DNA of 12,456 nt from JAMXLO01 sp041487355 (GTDB taxonomy: Bacteria; Pseudomonadota; Alphaproteobacteria; Acetobacterales; Acetobacteraceae), in NCBI GenBank assembly GCA_041487355.1, contig JBGPND010000154.1:1-12456 (forward strand), given 5' to 3'. Under the pieces are notes generated by a model, which worked only from the letters and a program-made list of their open reading frames with translations, did no database searches and was not told where the DNA came from. The position numbers and the translations under genes are program-made. This document shows positions 6,338 to 12,456 of this stretch, in pieces; within the stretch, counting starts at the first letter, position 1; each line of letters opens with the position of its first letter.

Positions 6338-7816
6338 ATGCTGTTCAATTCGTCGGAATTCGTCCTGGGCTTCCTGCCGGCTGCGCTCGCGGGGTTTTTC
6401 CTGCTGGGCCGCGTCGCCGGACGAGATTGGGCCATGCGCTGGCTGCTCGCCGCCGGCCTGTTCTTCTACGGCTGGTGGAACGCCAGGTTCGTCCTGCTGC
6501 TGGCCGGCTCGATCATCGCCAATTATTACTGCGGCCAGCGCATCCTGCACCTGGCGCTCGCGGGTGACCGGCGTGCAGCCAGGCGCTGGCTGATCGCCGG
6601 CGTCTGCCTCGACCTCGCTCTGCTCGGCTGGTTCAAATACGCCAGCTTCGCGATCCACACCGTCGCCGCCGCGACCGGACTTCACGCGCCGGAACTAAAC
6701 CTGTTCCTGCCGCTGGCCATCAGCTTCTTCACCTTCCAGCAGATCATGTTCCTGGTAGAGAGCTGCCGGATGGAGCGCGGCGACGCCGGGCTGCTGCACT
6801 ACGCGAACTTCGTTGCATTCTTCCCGCACCTGATCGCCGGCCCGATCGTGCGCCCGCGCGAGATCATGCCGCAATTGCTGGCGGCTGACGTTGCAACGCC
6901 ACGGCTGGAGAATCTTGCCGAGGGCCTGATGATCTTCCTGCTCGGCCTGGCGAAGAAGCTCATACTGGCCGACACCTTCGCATCGTTCGCCGATGTCGGC
7001 TTCGCCGCCGCCGCGCAGGGCGAGCCGCTCAGCTTCGTGGAAGCCTGGTACGCGGCGGCTGCCTACGCACTGCAGATCTATTTCGACTTCTCCGGCTATT
7101 CCGATATGGCGATCGGGCTCGCGCGCATGCTGAATGTGCGGTTCCCGCTGAATTTCGCCAGCCCTTACCAGGCGACCAACATCAGCGAGTTCTGGCAGCG
7201 CTGGCATATCACGCTGAGCGGTTTCCTGCGTGATCACGTCTACATCCCACTCGGCGGCAACCGCCATGGCGAGGCGCGGCGCAATGTCAATCTGATGGCG
7301 ACGATGCTGCTGGGCGGCCTATGGCACGGCGCCGCCTGGAACTTCGTGCTGTGGGGCGGGCTGCACGGTGTCTTTCTGATCATCCACGCAGGGTTCCGGC
7401 GCACCCGCGTGCCGGTTCCCGCCTTCGCCGGGCGGATGCTGACGATGCTCGCAGTCGTCGTCGCCTGGGTGCCGTTCCGTGCAAGCGGACTGGACGCCGC
7501 GCTTGCCATGCTGCGCGGCATGGCGGGCTGCGACGGGTTCGCCTTGCCCCAGATGATCGTGCACGCATTCCCGCCGCTGGCGGCGATCGCGACCCCGGTC
7601 CCGCTGCTGCGCTTCCTCGGCGACGCGCGCACGCTGAGCTTTCCCGAGGTCACCGCGTGCCTGCTGCTTGGCTGGACGATCGTCCTCGCCTTGCCGACGG
7701 TGCATGAGTTGTCGGAACGTGCCCGCACCTGGGCGCTCACCGCGGGCTTCGCGTTCACGGTGCAGGCGCTGTTCTTCGCCCCGCACGTGACGCCGTTCCT
7801 GTATTTCCAGTTCTGA
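6338..7816 (+). CDS. MBOAT-family membrane O-acyltransferase (AlgI-like)
   Basis: Proteins of this family move an acyl group, usually acetyl, from a cytoplasmic donor across the membrane to an exported polysaccharide or cell-wall polymer. The 492-residue protein has many hydrophobic helices from the N-terminus onward. Family signatures are present: the N-terminal MLFNSSEFVLGFLP, FPHLIAGPIVR at about 162-172, YFDFSGYSDMAIG at 248-260, FWQRWHITLSGFLRDHVYIPLGGNRHG at 285-311 with His290, and GGLWHGAAWNF at 326-336 with His330, equivalent to the essential AlgI histidine. The ATG at 6338 is chosen because it matches the conserved AlgI start, although no good Shine-Dalgarno precedes it; a GTG at 6284 in frame is the alternative. 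It is translationally coupled to the SGNH-like gene. The name algI is withheld because no alginate genes are near and the substrate cannot be read from the sequence. Confidence 0.93.
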   Translation: MLFNSSEFVLGFLPAALAGFFLLGRVAGRDWAMRWLLAAGLFFYGWWNARFVLLLAGSIIANYYCGQRILHLALAGDRRAARRWLIAGVCLDLALLGWFKYASFAIHTVAAATGLHAPELNLFLPLAISFFTFQQIMFLVESCRMERGDAGLLHYANFVAFFPHLIAGPIVRPREIMPQLLAADVATPRLENLAEGLMIFLLGLAKKLILADTFASFADVGFAAAAQGEPLSFVEAWYAAAAYALQIYFDFSGYSDMAIGLARMLNVRFPLNFASPYQATNISEFWQRWHITLSGFLRDHVYIPLGGNRHGEARRNVNLMATMLLGGLWHGAAWNFVLWGGLHGVFLIIHAGFRRTRVPVPAFAGRMLTMLAVVVAWVPFRASGLDAALAMLRGMAGCDGFALPQMIVHAFPPLAAIATPVPLLRFLGDARTLSFPEVTACLLLGWTIVLALPTVHELSERARTWALTAGFAFTVQALFFAPHVTPFLYFQF

Positions 7817-8850
7817 TGGCAAGCCGCCCCATGACGAAGGGACGCATCGCTTGCATCCGATTGATCTGCGCCTGCCTGGCATCGCTGCTGCTCTACGGTC
7901 TGGCATTCGGCTTCGTCGCGGATCGGCCGCTCTCGCTTGGCTTTCTGCAACAGCAGCTCGACGCGAAACTCGCGCGTGCCGCTTCGCTCGATGGCAGGAA
8001 GCTGGTGATCCTCGCCGGTTCCAACGGACCCTATTCGCATCGCTGCGAGGTGATCGAGCCGGTGCTGGCGATGCCATGCGTCAATGGCGGCGTGGCGGTC
8101 GGCATCGGCCTCGACTACCTGTTCGCTCGCTGGCAGGCGCTGCTCCACCCTGGCGATCTGGTCTACCTGCCGATGGAGGAGGCGCAATATGTTCGCACCC
8201 GCGCGGCGACCGAGCTCGGGCCGGACGCTGCGATCATGTTCCGCCATGATTGGCGAACGCTTGCGTCGCTCGCACCGGAGCGCTGGCTCGCCGCGCTGTT
8301 CTCGTTCGACCTGCGAGCGGCGCTGATGGGCCCGCTCGAGGCCGCGCTGCTCGTCGCGCATTTCCATGATCCTCGCGCGGCGGCGACTGGCGCGACCAAC
8401 GCGTGGGGCGACCATGTCGGCCACACATCCGAATTGGCCGCGACCAGCCAGGCGGTGCTGGCAACCTACGTCCCGCAGCATCCGTCGGCTGCGCAAATCC
8501 ACGCGGGCTACGGCAGTGCGCTGATTGCCGGCTTCACGCGCTGGGCCAACGCCCACGGCGTGCGGGTGATCGGCGGACTGCCAACGGAATTCGCCGATGT
8601 GCCGACGCCGGACGCGACGCTGGCAGCCATCCGCGGCGTGTATCTTGCCAACGGCGGCGATTTCCTCGAGCTGCCGAATCGCAGCCGCTACCCGCGTTCC
8701 GCATTCTTCGACACCGCCGAACATCTGAGCGAGACGTGGCAGATTTTCCATTCGAAGCTGCTGGCGGAGCAGCTCAGACGTTACACCGCCGTGGAACAGG
8801 CCGACACCGCTGAACATGCGGCGAGCGACAGGATCGAGTGGGCCGAGTAG
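7816..8850 (+). CDS. Membrane-anchored SGNH-like protein, probable partner of the MBOAT acyltransferase
   Basis: The 344-residue protein starts with a short basic segment and one hydrophobic helix (about residues 11-34), without an obvious cleavage site, so it is probably anchored with the rest in the periplasm. A hydrolase-like block I is seen at LVILAGSNG (63-71) with candidate nucleophile Ser69, and FFDTAEHL (297-304) gives the Asp299-x-x-x-His303 pair typical of SGNH, DltD and AlgJ/AlgX-type proteins. The ATG overlaps the MBOAT stop in TGATG, so the two are translationally coupled; an ATG at 7831 is an alternative start. MBOAT proteins commonly pair with such a protein, which passes the acyl group to the glycan. 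Sequence similarity to named members looks weak, so the family call rests on the motifs, the topology and the coupling. The tail after His303 is Ala/Glu-rich and uninformative. Confidence 0.78.
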   Translation: MASRPMTKGRIACIRLICACLASLLLYGLAFGFVADRPLSLGFLQQQLDAKLARAASLDGRKLVILAGSNGPYSHRCEVIEPVLAMPCVNGGVAVGIGLDYLFARWQALLHPGDLVYLPMEEAQYVRTRAATELGPDAAIMFRHDWRTLASLAPERWLAALFSFDLRAALMGPLEAALLVAHFHDPRAAATGATNAWGDHVGHTSELAATSQAVLATYVPQHPSAAQIHAGYGSALIAGFTRWANAHGVRVIGGLPTEFADVPTPDATLAAIRGVYLANGGDFLELPNRSRYPRSAFFDTAEHLSETWQIFHSKLLAEQLRRYTAVEQADTAEHAASDRIEWAE

Positions 8851-8870
8851 ATCAAGGATGAAGTCCTGAT
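8851..8870. terminator. Possible stem-loop between the convergent SGNH-like gene and serA
   Basis: ATCA (8851-8854) plus GGA (8856-8858) can pair with TCC (8864-8866) plus TGAT (8867-8870), with A8855 bulged and the loop TGAAG. It starts right after the SGNH-like stop codon in a 42-bp convergent gap. No U-tract follows, so it is a weak candidate for a shared terminator. Confidence 0.3.
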
Positions 8871-8892
8871 AGCGTCGGCTCACGCTCATCGG

Positions 8893-10479
8893 TCAGAAAG
8901 CGAGCGACGTTGCCTGCACCACCAGCGGCAATGTGCGTACCATGGACAGAACGTCCTCCGGCACCTCTTCGTCCACCGAGACCAGGCAGATCGCATCGCC
9001 GCCCTGGCTCGCGCGGCCGAGATGGAATGTCGCGATGTTGATGCCGGCGCCCGCCAGCGTGGCACCGAAGCGGCCGATGAAGCCTGGCTTGTCCTGGTTG
9101 GTGACATAGAGCATGTGCGGCGCGAAATCCGCTTCGACCTTGATGCCCTTGATTTCCACGATGCGCGGCCGGGAGCCGGCGAACAGCGTGCCGGCGACGG
9201 AGCGGGTGAGCTGACCGGTCTCCACCGTGATGCGCACCAGCGTCTGGTATTCGCTGGGCCGGTCATGCACGGTCTCGGTAACATCGATGCCATGATCGCG
9301 CGCGGCGATCGGCGCATTCACCATGTTGACGCCTTCCATCACCGGCGTCATCAGCCCGGCGAGCGCGGCTGCCGTCAGCGGGCGCGTGTTCAGCGCCGCG
9401 GCGTGGCCTTCGTATTCGATCACCACCCGGCGGATCACGCCTTCCCTCGCCTGGGTGAGCTGGCCGGCAAACGCTCCGAGCAGGCGGCACAGCTCCATGT
9501 ATGGCATCAGCCGCGGCGCATCCTCGGCGGAGACCGACGGCATGTTGATCGCATTCGCCACCGCGCCGGAGAGCAGGAAATCGCTCATCTGCTCGGCGAT
9601 CTGCAGCGCGACATTCTCCTGCGCTTCGGCCGTCGCGGCGCCGAGATGCGGCGTGCAGACGACATTCTCCAGCGCGAACAGCGGCGACTGCGTGGCGGGC
9701 TCGGTCTCGAACACGTCCAGCGCCGCACCGGCGACGTGGCCGGCTTCGATCGCCTCGGCCAGCGCTGCTTCATCCAGCAGCCCGCCGCGGGCGCAGTTGA
9801 TGATGCGCACGCCGCGCCTGGTCTTCGCCAGTGCCTCGCGCGAGAGGATGTTGCGCGTTGCGTCGGTCAGCGGCGTGTGCAGCGTTATGATGTCCGCGCG
9901 CGCCAGCAGTTCATCGAACTCCACCTTCTCCACGCCGAGGTCGAGCGCGCGGCTTTCCGACAGGAACGGGTCGTAGGCGACCACCTTCATCTTCAACCCG
10001 ATCGCGCGGTCGGCGACGATGGAGCCGATATTGCCGCAGCCGATCAGGCCGAGCGTCTTGGCGGTGAGCTCGACGCCCATGAAGCGGTTCTTCTCCCATT
10101 TTCCCCCTTTGGTGGAGGCGGAGGCCTCGGGGATCTGGCGTGCCAACGCGAACATCATGGCGATGGCATGCTCGGCGGTGGTGATGGTGTTGCCATGTGG
10201 TGTGTTCATCACCACGACGCCGCGCGCGGTGGCGGAGCGGATGTCGACATTGTCGACGCCGATGCCGGCGCGGCCGACCACCTTGAGGTTGGTCGCCACA
10301 TCGAGCAGTTCGCGCGTCACCTTGGTGGCGGAGCGGACCGCGAGCCCGTCATAGGGCGCGATGATGGCGCGCAGTTCGGCCGGCGACAGGCCGGGTTTCA
10401 CATCCACCTCGATACCGCGACGGCGGAATATGTCCACCGCGGCGGGGGAAAGCTTGTCACTGATCAGGACTTTCGGCAT
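8893..10479 (-). CDS. serA: D-3-phosphoglycerate dehydrogenase SerA (long form with ACT domain)
   Basis: SerA oxidises 3-phosphoglycerate with NAD+ to 3-phosphohydroxypyruvate, the first step of serine synthesis. The 528-residue length matches the long form. The substrate-binding domain contains RSATKVT (49-55) and GRAGIGVDNVD (69-79). The Rossmann nucleotide loop is GLIGCGNIG (144-152), with Asp170 in VVAYD positioned for NAD ribose binding. The catalytic set is Arg231 (NCARGG), Glu260 (DVFETEP) and His278 (TPHLGA). An intervening domain at about 300-450 is followed by a C-terminal ACT domain (about 455-528, YVTNQDKPGFIGRFGATL), the usual site of serine control. A GAGGA upstream of the ATG is rather distant (13 nt), but the N-terminal PKVLISDKLS fits the family. 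It lies downstream of serC, separated by an extra gene and a 209-bp gap that may contain its own promoter. Confidence 0.98.
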   Translation of the reverse strand: MPKVLISDKLSPAAVDIFRRRGIEVDVKPGLSPAELRAIIAPYDGLAVRSATKVTRELLDVATNLKVVGRAGIGVDNVDIRSATARGVVVMNTPHGNTITTAEHAIAMMFALARQIPEASASTKGGKWEKNRFMGVELTAKTLGLIGCGNIGSIVADRAIGLKMKVVAYDPFLSESRALDLGVEKVEFDELLARADIITLHTPLTDATRNILSREALAKTRRGVRIINCARGGLLDEAALAEAIEAGHVAGAALDVFETEPATQSPLFALENVVCTPHLGAATAEAQENVALQIAEQMSDFLLSGAVANAINMPSVSAEDAPRLMPYMELCRLLGAFAGQLTQAREGVIRRVVIEYEGHAAALNTRPLTAAALAGLMTPVMEGVNMVNAPIAARDHGIDVTETVHDRPSEYQTLVRITVETGQLTRSVAGTLFAGSRPRIVEIKGIKVEADFAPHMLYVTNQDKPGFIGRFGATLAGAGINIATFHLGRASQGGDAICLVSVDEEVPEDVLSMVRTLPLVVQATSLAF

Positions 10480-10533
10480 GGGGATTTGCTCGTCCTCTAT
10501 TTCATCCTGTAGGTCTCAATCGCCGGCGGATCA

Positions 10534-10562
10534 GGCACACCCGCGAAGTGGGAAAGTGTGCC
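10534..10562 (-). promoter_or_regulatory. Inverted repeat about 55 bp upstream of serA
   Basis: GGCACAC (10534-10540) and GTGTGCC (10556-10562) are perfect 7-base complements separated by 15 bases. The spacing suits either an RNA stem-loop in the serA leader or a two-half-site operator. No riboswitch consensus was recognised. Confidence 0.4.
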
Positions 10563-10584
10563 ATAGGCGAAGGCGTTCTGCGCT

Positions 10585-10604
10585 GCGTCGACTATCGCCG
10601 ACGC
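10585..10604 (-). promoter_or_regulatory. Second inverted repeat in the serA upstream region
   Basis: GCGTCG (10585-10590) and CGACGC (10599-10604) form a 6-bp perfect stem with an 8-base loop. Together with the previous repeat it could form consecutive hairpins in a serA leader transcript. A chance origin in GC-rich DNA is possible. Confidence 0.3.
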
Positions 10605-10677
10605 GTTTGAAATCCAACCAAGCCACATCCGAGACAATTCCCAGCCATATTCCGTTACCAAAGTGGCGAATAATTTC

Positions 10678-10688
10678 GAGCCCGGCTC
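10678..10688 (-). terminator. Short GC hairpin after the hot-dog/SDR fusion gene
   Basis: GAGCCCGGCTC directly follows the TAA stop (10691-10689) on the minus strand and is followed there by GAAATTATT. A 4-bp GC stem with a 3-base loop is short for an intrinsic terminator, and the downstream tract is only partly T. It might attenuate transcription into serA. Confidence 0.3.
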
Positions 10689-12164
10689 TTAGACAAAGCG
10701 CTTAGCCTGAACTGTGCGCACGAGAGGAACCATAACCTCGATTGGGTCAGCCGTATCAACGGCCATGAGCGTGGCCGTTTGATCGGTTGGAAGGCGCGGA
10801 AGTCGGTTGAGTGTTATCGCGATTGGCTTGGCGTATGCGGCCAAGTCGGCGCAAAGCAATTCACCGGCTGCCTTCGCCATTGCGTATTCTGTCATTTCCG
10901 CCGGGCGCTCCTCCACGGCAACAGACGAGGGATAGAAGGCCGAGATTCCGTTGGGCCGGCGGTTCTGCAGATACCTGCATACGTCGTGAAAGCCGGAGAC
11001 GTAGAAGGCAACGAATTCGTCGAAGCGATGGCGTACGAAAATGCCCGACTTGCGGCGGAATATCGACGGCGTGGCGAAATAGTAGACGCAATCTGGTGCC
11101 ACCGCCAAGTCAGTGAGCTGCGAGGCCGCAGATCTGCGAACGTCGTATGGAACTGTCATGCACATGCCGCCATGTGCCTCGATCTCCTGCTTGACCCGAA
11201 GCGCATCGTCCTTCCCAGCTGCATAGGTGATCACGACCTGCGCTCCTCCGGCGGCCAGCAACTTCGCCGTAAGTGCGCCAAGCCCGCGCGAGCCGCCGAT
11301 GACAAGGGCGGTGCTCCCAGCAAACTCGCCAGCGGAAATACGCGACATCACGACTTCCATGGCTGGCTGTGCCACAGGTGGCATGCGGGCAAAACTGTCG
11401 ACTGTGCCGGTAAATCCGCCCCCATCTACGCTCATCCGCACGAGACGGAACCGGGGATCCGCCGAAGTCACGCAATAGTTGATGCTGTCGGACGGCCGCC
11501 CGGGCTCGCAAGCGGTGAATGACAGGCCGCCGAAGATGGAATGCAATCCGGGACAGACCATGCCAACGAGGCGGGTGGAACACGCGAGCGCCGACGTGCG
11601 TACCGCGCGCCAGTGGTTCGAGATGTGTGGAAAGGCCGCTGCAATCACGGCCGGAGCCACGGCGAACAGAACTCGCCCGGTCCGTCCTGACATTTCCTCC
11701 AACAGAAGGTTCGCCGGATCGTCTGGCTGTATCGCTCCCTTGGTCATGCCACTGTCATGGGCAGGGACGCGATCTGGCGCCGGAGAGCCAAACATAGCCG
11801 AGAGGCGAAGCACGACGCTATCCTCGACCGCGACTTCGAGCCGAAATCCCTTTGGATCAATACTGGTGACCGCGGCTTCCGCAGTTTCGCCAACATAAAG
11901 CAGCTTCACGAAACTGCACCTGATGCTCGCGATGGGCGGTATTTCGGGATGCGCCTGGACGAAGCTGTCCAGCGACCAGAGGAGTGTGTGGATGCCATGC
12001 ACAACCGGCGCACCTGCCAGGGTTCGCCTGGCAGCGATCGCGTCGAGGTGCATGGGATTGCGATCGCCGGAGAGTGCGGCGAAGTGTTCCTGGTCGCGCG
12101 CGGTGAAGAGCTTCTCAGCGAGTCGGGTCGCCATCACTTTGCACCGGAATATATGGGTGGACAT
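10689..12164 (-). CDS. Fusion of MaoC-like hot-dog dehydratase and short-chain dehydrogenase/reductase
   Basis: The 491-residue protein has two enzymatic halves. Residues about 15-130 are a MaoC/(R)-hydratase hot-dog with motif SGDRNPMH (32-39), Asp34 and His39 being the expected catalytic pair, and PVVHG (53-57). Residues about 160-270 look like a second hot-dog lacking that motif (CPGLHSIF at 204-211). Residues about 280-491 are an SDR: GGSRGLG (290-296) for NAD(P), then Ser413/414, Tyr427 and Lys431 (YxxxK); the usual NNAG is replaced by YFATP. Such a protein could reduce a beta-ketoacyl thioester and dehydrate the product, as in fatty-acid or polyketide synthesis; the pathway is unknown. 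The start is uncertain (TTG 12194, ATG 12164 or ATG 12134); none has a well-spaced Shine-Dalgarno. Its GC content, about 57-65% in lines counted by eye, is below its neighbours, and it separates serC from serA, suggesting horizontal acquisition. Confidence 0.82.
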   Translation of the reverse strand: MSTHIFRCKVMATRLAEKLFTARDQEHFAALSGDRNPMHLDAIAARRTLAGAPVVHGIHTLLWSLDSFVQAHPEIPPIASIRCSFVKLLYVGETAEAAVTSIDPKGFRLEVAVEDSVVLRLSAMFGSPAPDRVPAHDSGMTKGAIQPDDPANLLLEEMSGRTGRVLFAVAPAVIAAAFPHISNHWRAVRTSALACSTRLVGMVCPGLHSIFGGLSFTACEPGRPSDSINYCVTSADPRFRLVRMSVDGGGFTGTVDSFARMPPVAQPAMEVVMSRISAGEFAGSTALVIGGSRGLGALTAKLLAAGGAQVVITYAAGKDDALRVKQEIEAHGGMCMTVPYDVRRSAASQLTDLAVAPDCVYYFATPSIFRRKSGIFVRHRFDEFVAFYVSGFHDVCRYLQNRRPNGISAFYPSSVAVEERPAEMTEYAMAKAAGELLCADLAAYAKPIAITLNRLPRLPTDQTATLMAVDTADPIEVMVPLVRTVQAKRFV

Positions 12165-12210
12165 TGTCGTGCAGTACACCTCTAGGATGCGCAATCATTT
12201 GCCCCTGCGC

Positions 12211-12456
12211 CTACGAGTAGTCGACCGCCACCACGTGATGCGCCCAGTCGAGCCAGGGCAGCAGCGCCTCGATATCGGCAGTGTCGATCGTGGCGCCACC
12301 CCAGATGCGCAACCCCGGCGGCGCATCGCGATACGCACCGATGTCGTAGGCGACGCCCTCGTTCTCCAGCAGCGCCACGAGCCGTTTCGCGACCGCCGCC
12401 TGGCCATCAGCCGACAGCGCGACAAACCACGGCGCCACCAGCTGCAAACAGATCGA
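12211..12456 (-). CDS. serC: Phosphoserine aminotransferase SerC, C-terminal part (runs off the window edge)
   Basis: Only the last 81 codons are present; the frame is open to the right edge. The segment LLENEGVAYDIGAYRDAPPGLRIWGGATI, then DIEALLPWLDWA, matches the C-terminal domain of the alphaproteobacterial SerC type. SerC converts 3-phosphohydroxypyruvate to phosphoserine with glutamate and pyridoxal phosphate, the second step of serine synthesis, so it works directly after SerA. The catalytic lysine lies outside the window. The gene is on the same strand as serA but is now separated from it by the hot-dog/SDR gene, which starts 16-76 bp beyond the serC stop and may be transcribed from the serC promoter. 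Confidence 0.9.
   Translation of the reverse strand, partial: SICLQLVAPWFVALSADGQAAVAKRLVALLENEGVAYDIGAYRDAPPGLRIWGGATIDTADIEALLPWLDWAHHVVAVDYS

Larger units (their letters stand above)
10480..10688 (-). other. serA leader / intergenic region
   Basis: This 209-bp gap is clearly less GC-rich than serA; one 60-base line (10621-10680) counted by eye is about 47% GC against about 75% for a line within serA. It carries three inverted repeats described separately. No coding sequence with good start signals and no tRNA was seen. No confident sigma-70 promoter could be named. Because the gene upstream looks acquired, this gap may include both the original serC-serA spacer and material brought in with the insert. 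Confidence 0.45.

Noticed and set aside
7240..8889. Minus-strand open frame of 549 codons opposite the MBOAT and SGNH-like genes
   Set aside because: It covers the junction of two coupled genes with strong motif support and has an Arg/Ser-rich composition typical of a shadow frame.
9022..10512. Plus-strand open frame of 496 codons opposite serA
   Set aside because: It is antisense to a full-length SerA with an intact catalytic set; its composition (Asp, Gly, Arg, His, Ala) is a mirror of the serA codons.
10480..10688. tRNA, riboswitch or small-protein gene in the serA upstream gap
   Set aside because: No cloverleaf, no known riboswitch consensus and no open frame with a ribosome binding site could be recognised.
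1..12456. CRISPR array, insertion sequence, prophage or integration site
   Set aside because: No regularly spaced long repeats, transposase or integrase motifs, terminal inverted repeats or tRNA-end duplications were seen, even around the possibly acquired gene at 10689-12164.

Overview
The window reads as chromosomal core DNA of a high-GC alphaproteobacterium, most likely in the Rhodospirillales/Acetobacteraceae. This rests on the alphaproteobacterial RpoH, the adjacent hisZ-purA pair, serC and serA lying close on the same strand, and GC-rich third codon positions. No plasmid, phage, IS or CRISPR signature was seen. The taxonomic placement is inference from gene content and style.

Layout. 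(1) 1-1170, plus strand: a long leader with a strong housekeeping-type promoter, then rpoH (heat-shock sigma factor), best started at a TTG with a strong Shine-Dalgarno. (2) 1179-6209, minus strand: an apparent operon transcribed hisZ (histidine biosynthesis regulator), purA (adenylosuccinate synthetase), a large kinase-fold protein that has lost its catalytic residues and carries a C-terminal membrane anchor, and a small membrane protein of unknown function. The last two genes are tightly coupled. (3) 6338-8850, plus strand: an MBOAT (AlgI-like) acyltransferase coupled through TGATG to a membrane-anchored SGNH-like protein. This looks like a two-gene module for O-acylating an exported carbohydrate. 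(4) 8893-12456, minus strand: the serine pathway. The end of serC enters from the right edge and serA lies downstream, but a roughly 1.5-kb gene encoding a MaoC hot-dog/SDR fusion sits between them. That gene and the gap after it are visibly less GC-rich than their neighbours, which suggests an acquired insertion.

Themes. Short CACTGA/TCAGTG-rich repeats recur at gene junctions, and in rpoH and hisZ they run into the coding sequence so that both proteins end Ala-Asp-His-stop. Metabolically the window joins purine, histidine and serine synthesis. HisZ activates the first step of histidine synthesis, which consumes ATP and PRPP, while PurA commits IMP to AMP. The most interesting candidates for follow-up are the membrane-anchored pseudokinase with its small membrane partner, and the hot-dog/SDR fusion between serC and serA. 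Neither is shown here to form a new system; both are hypotheses from sequence and context.
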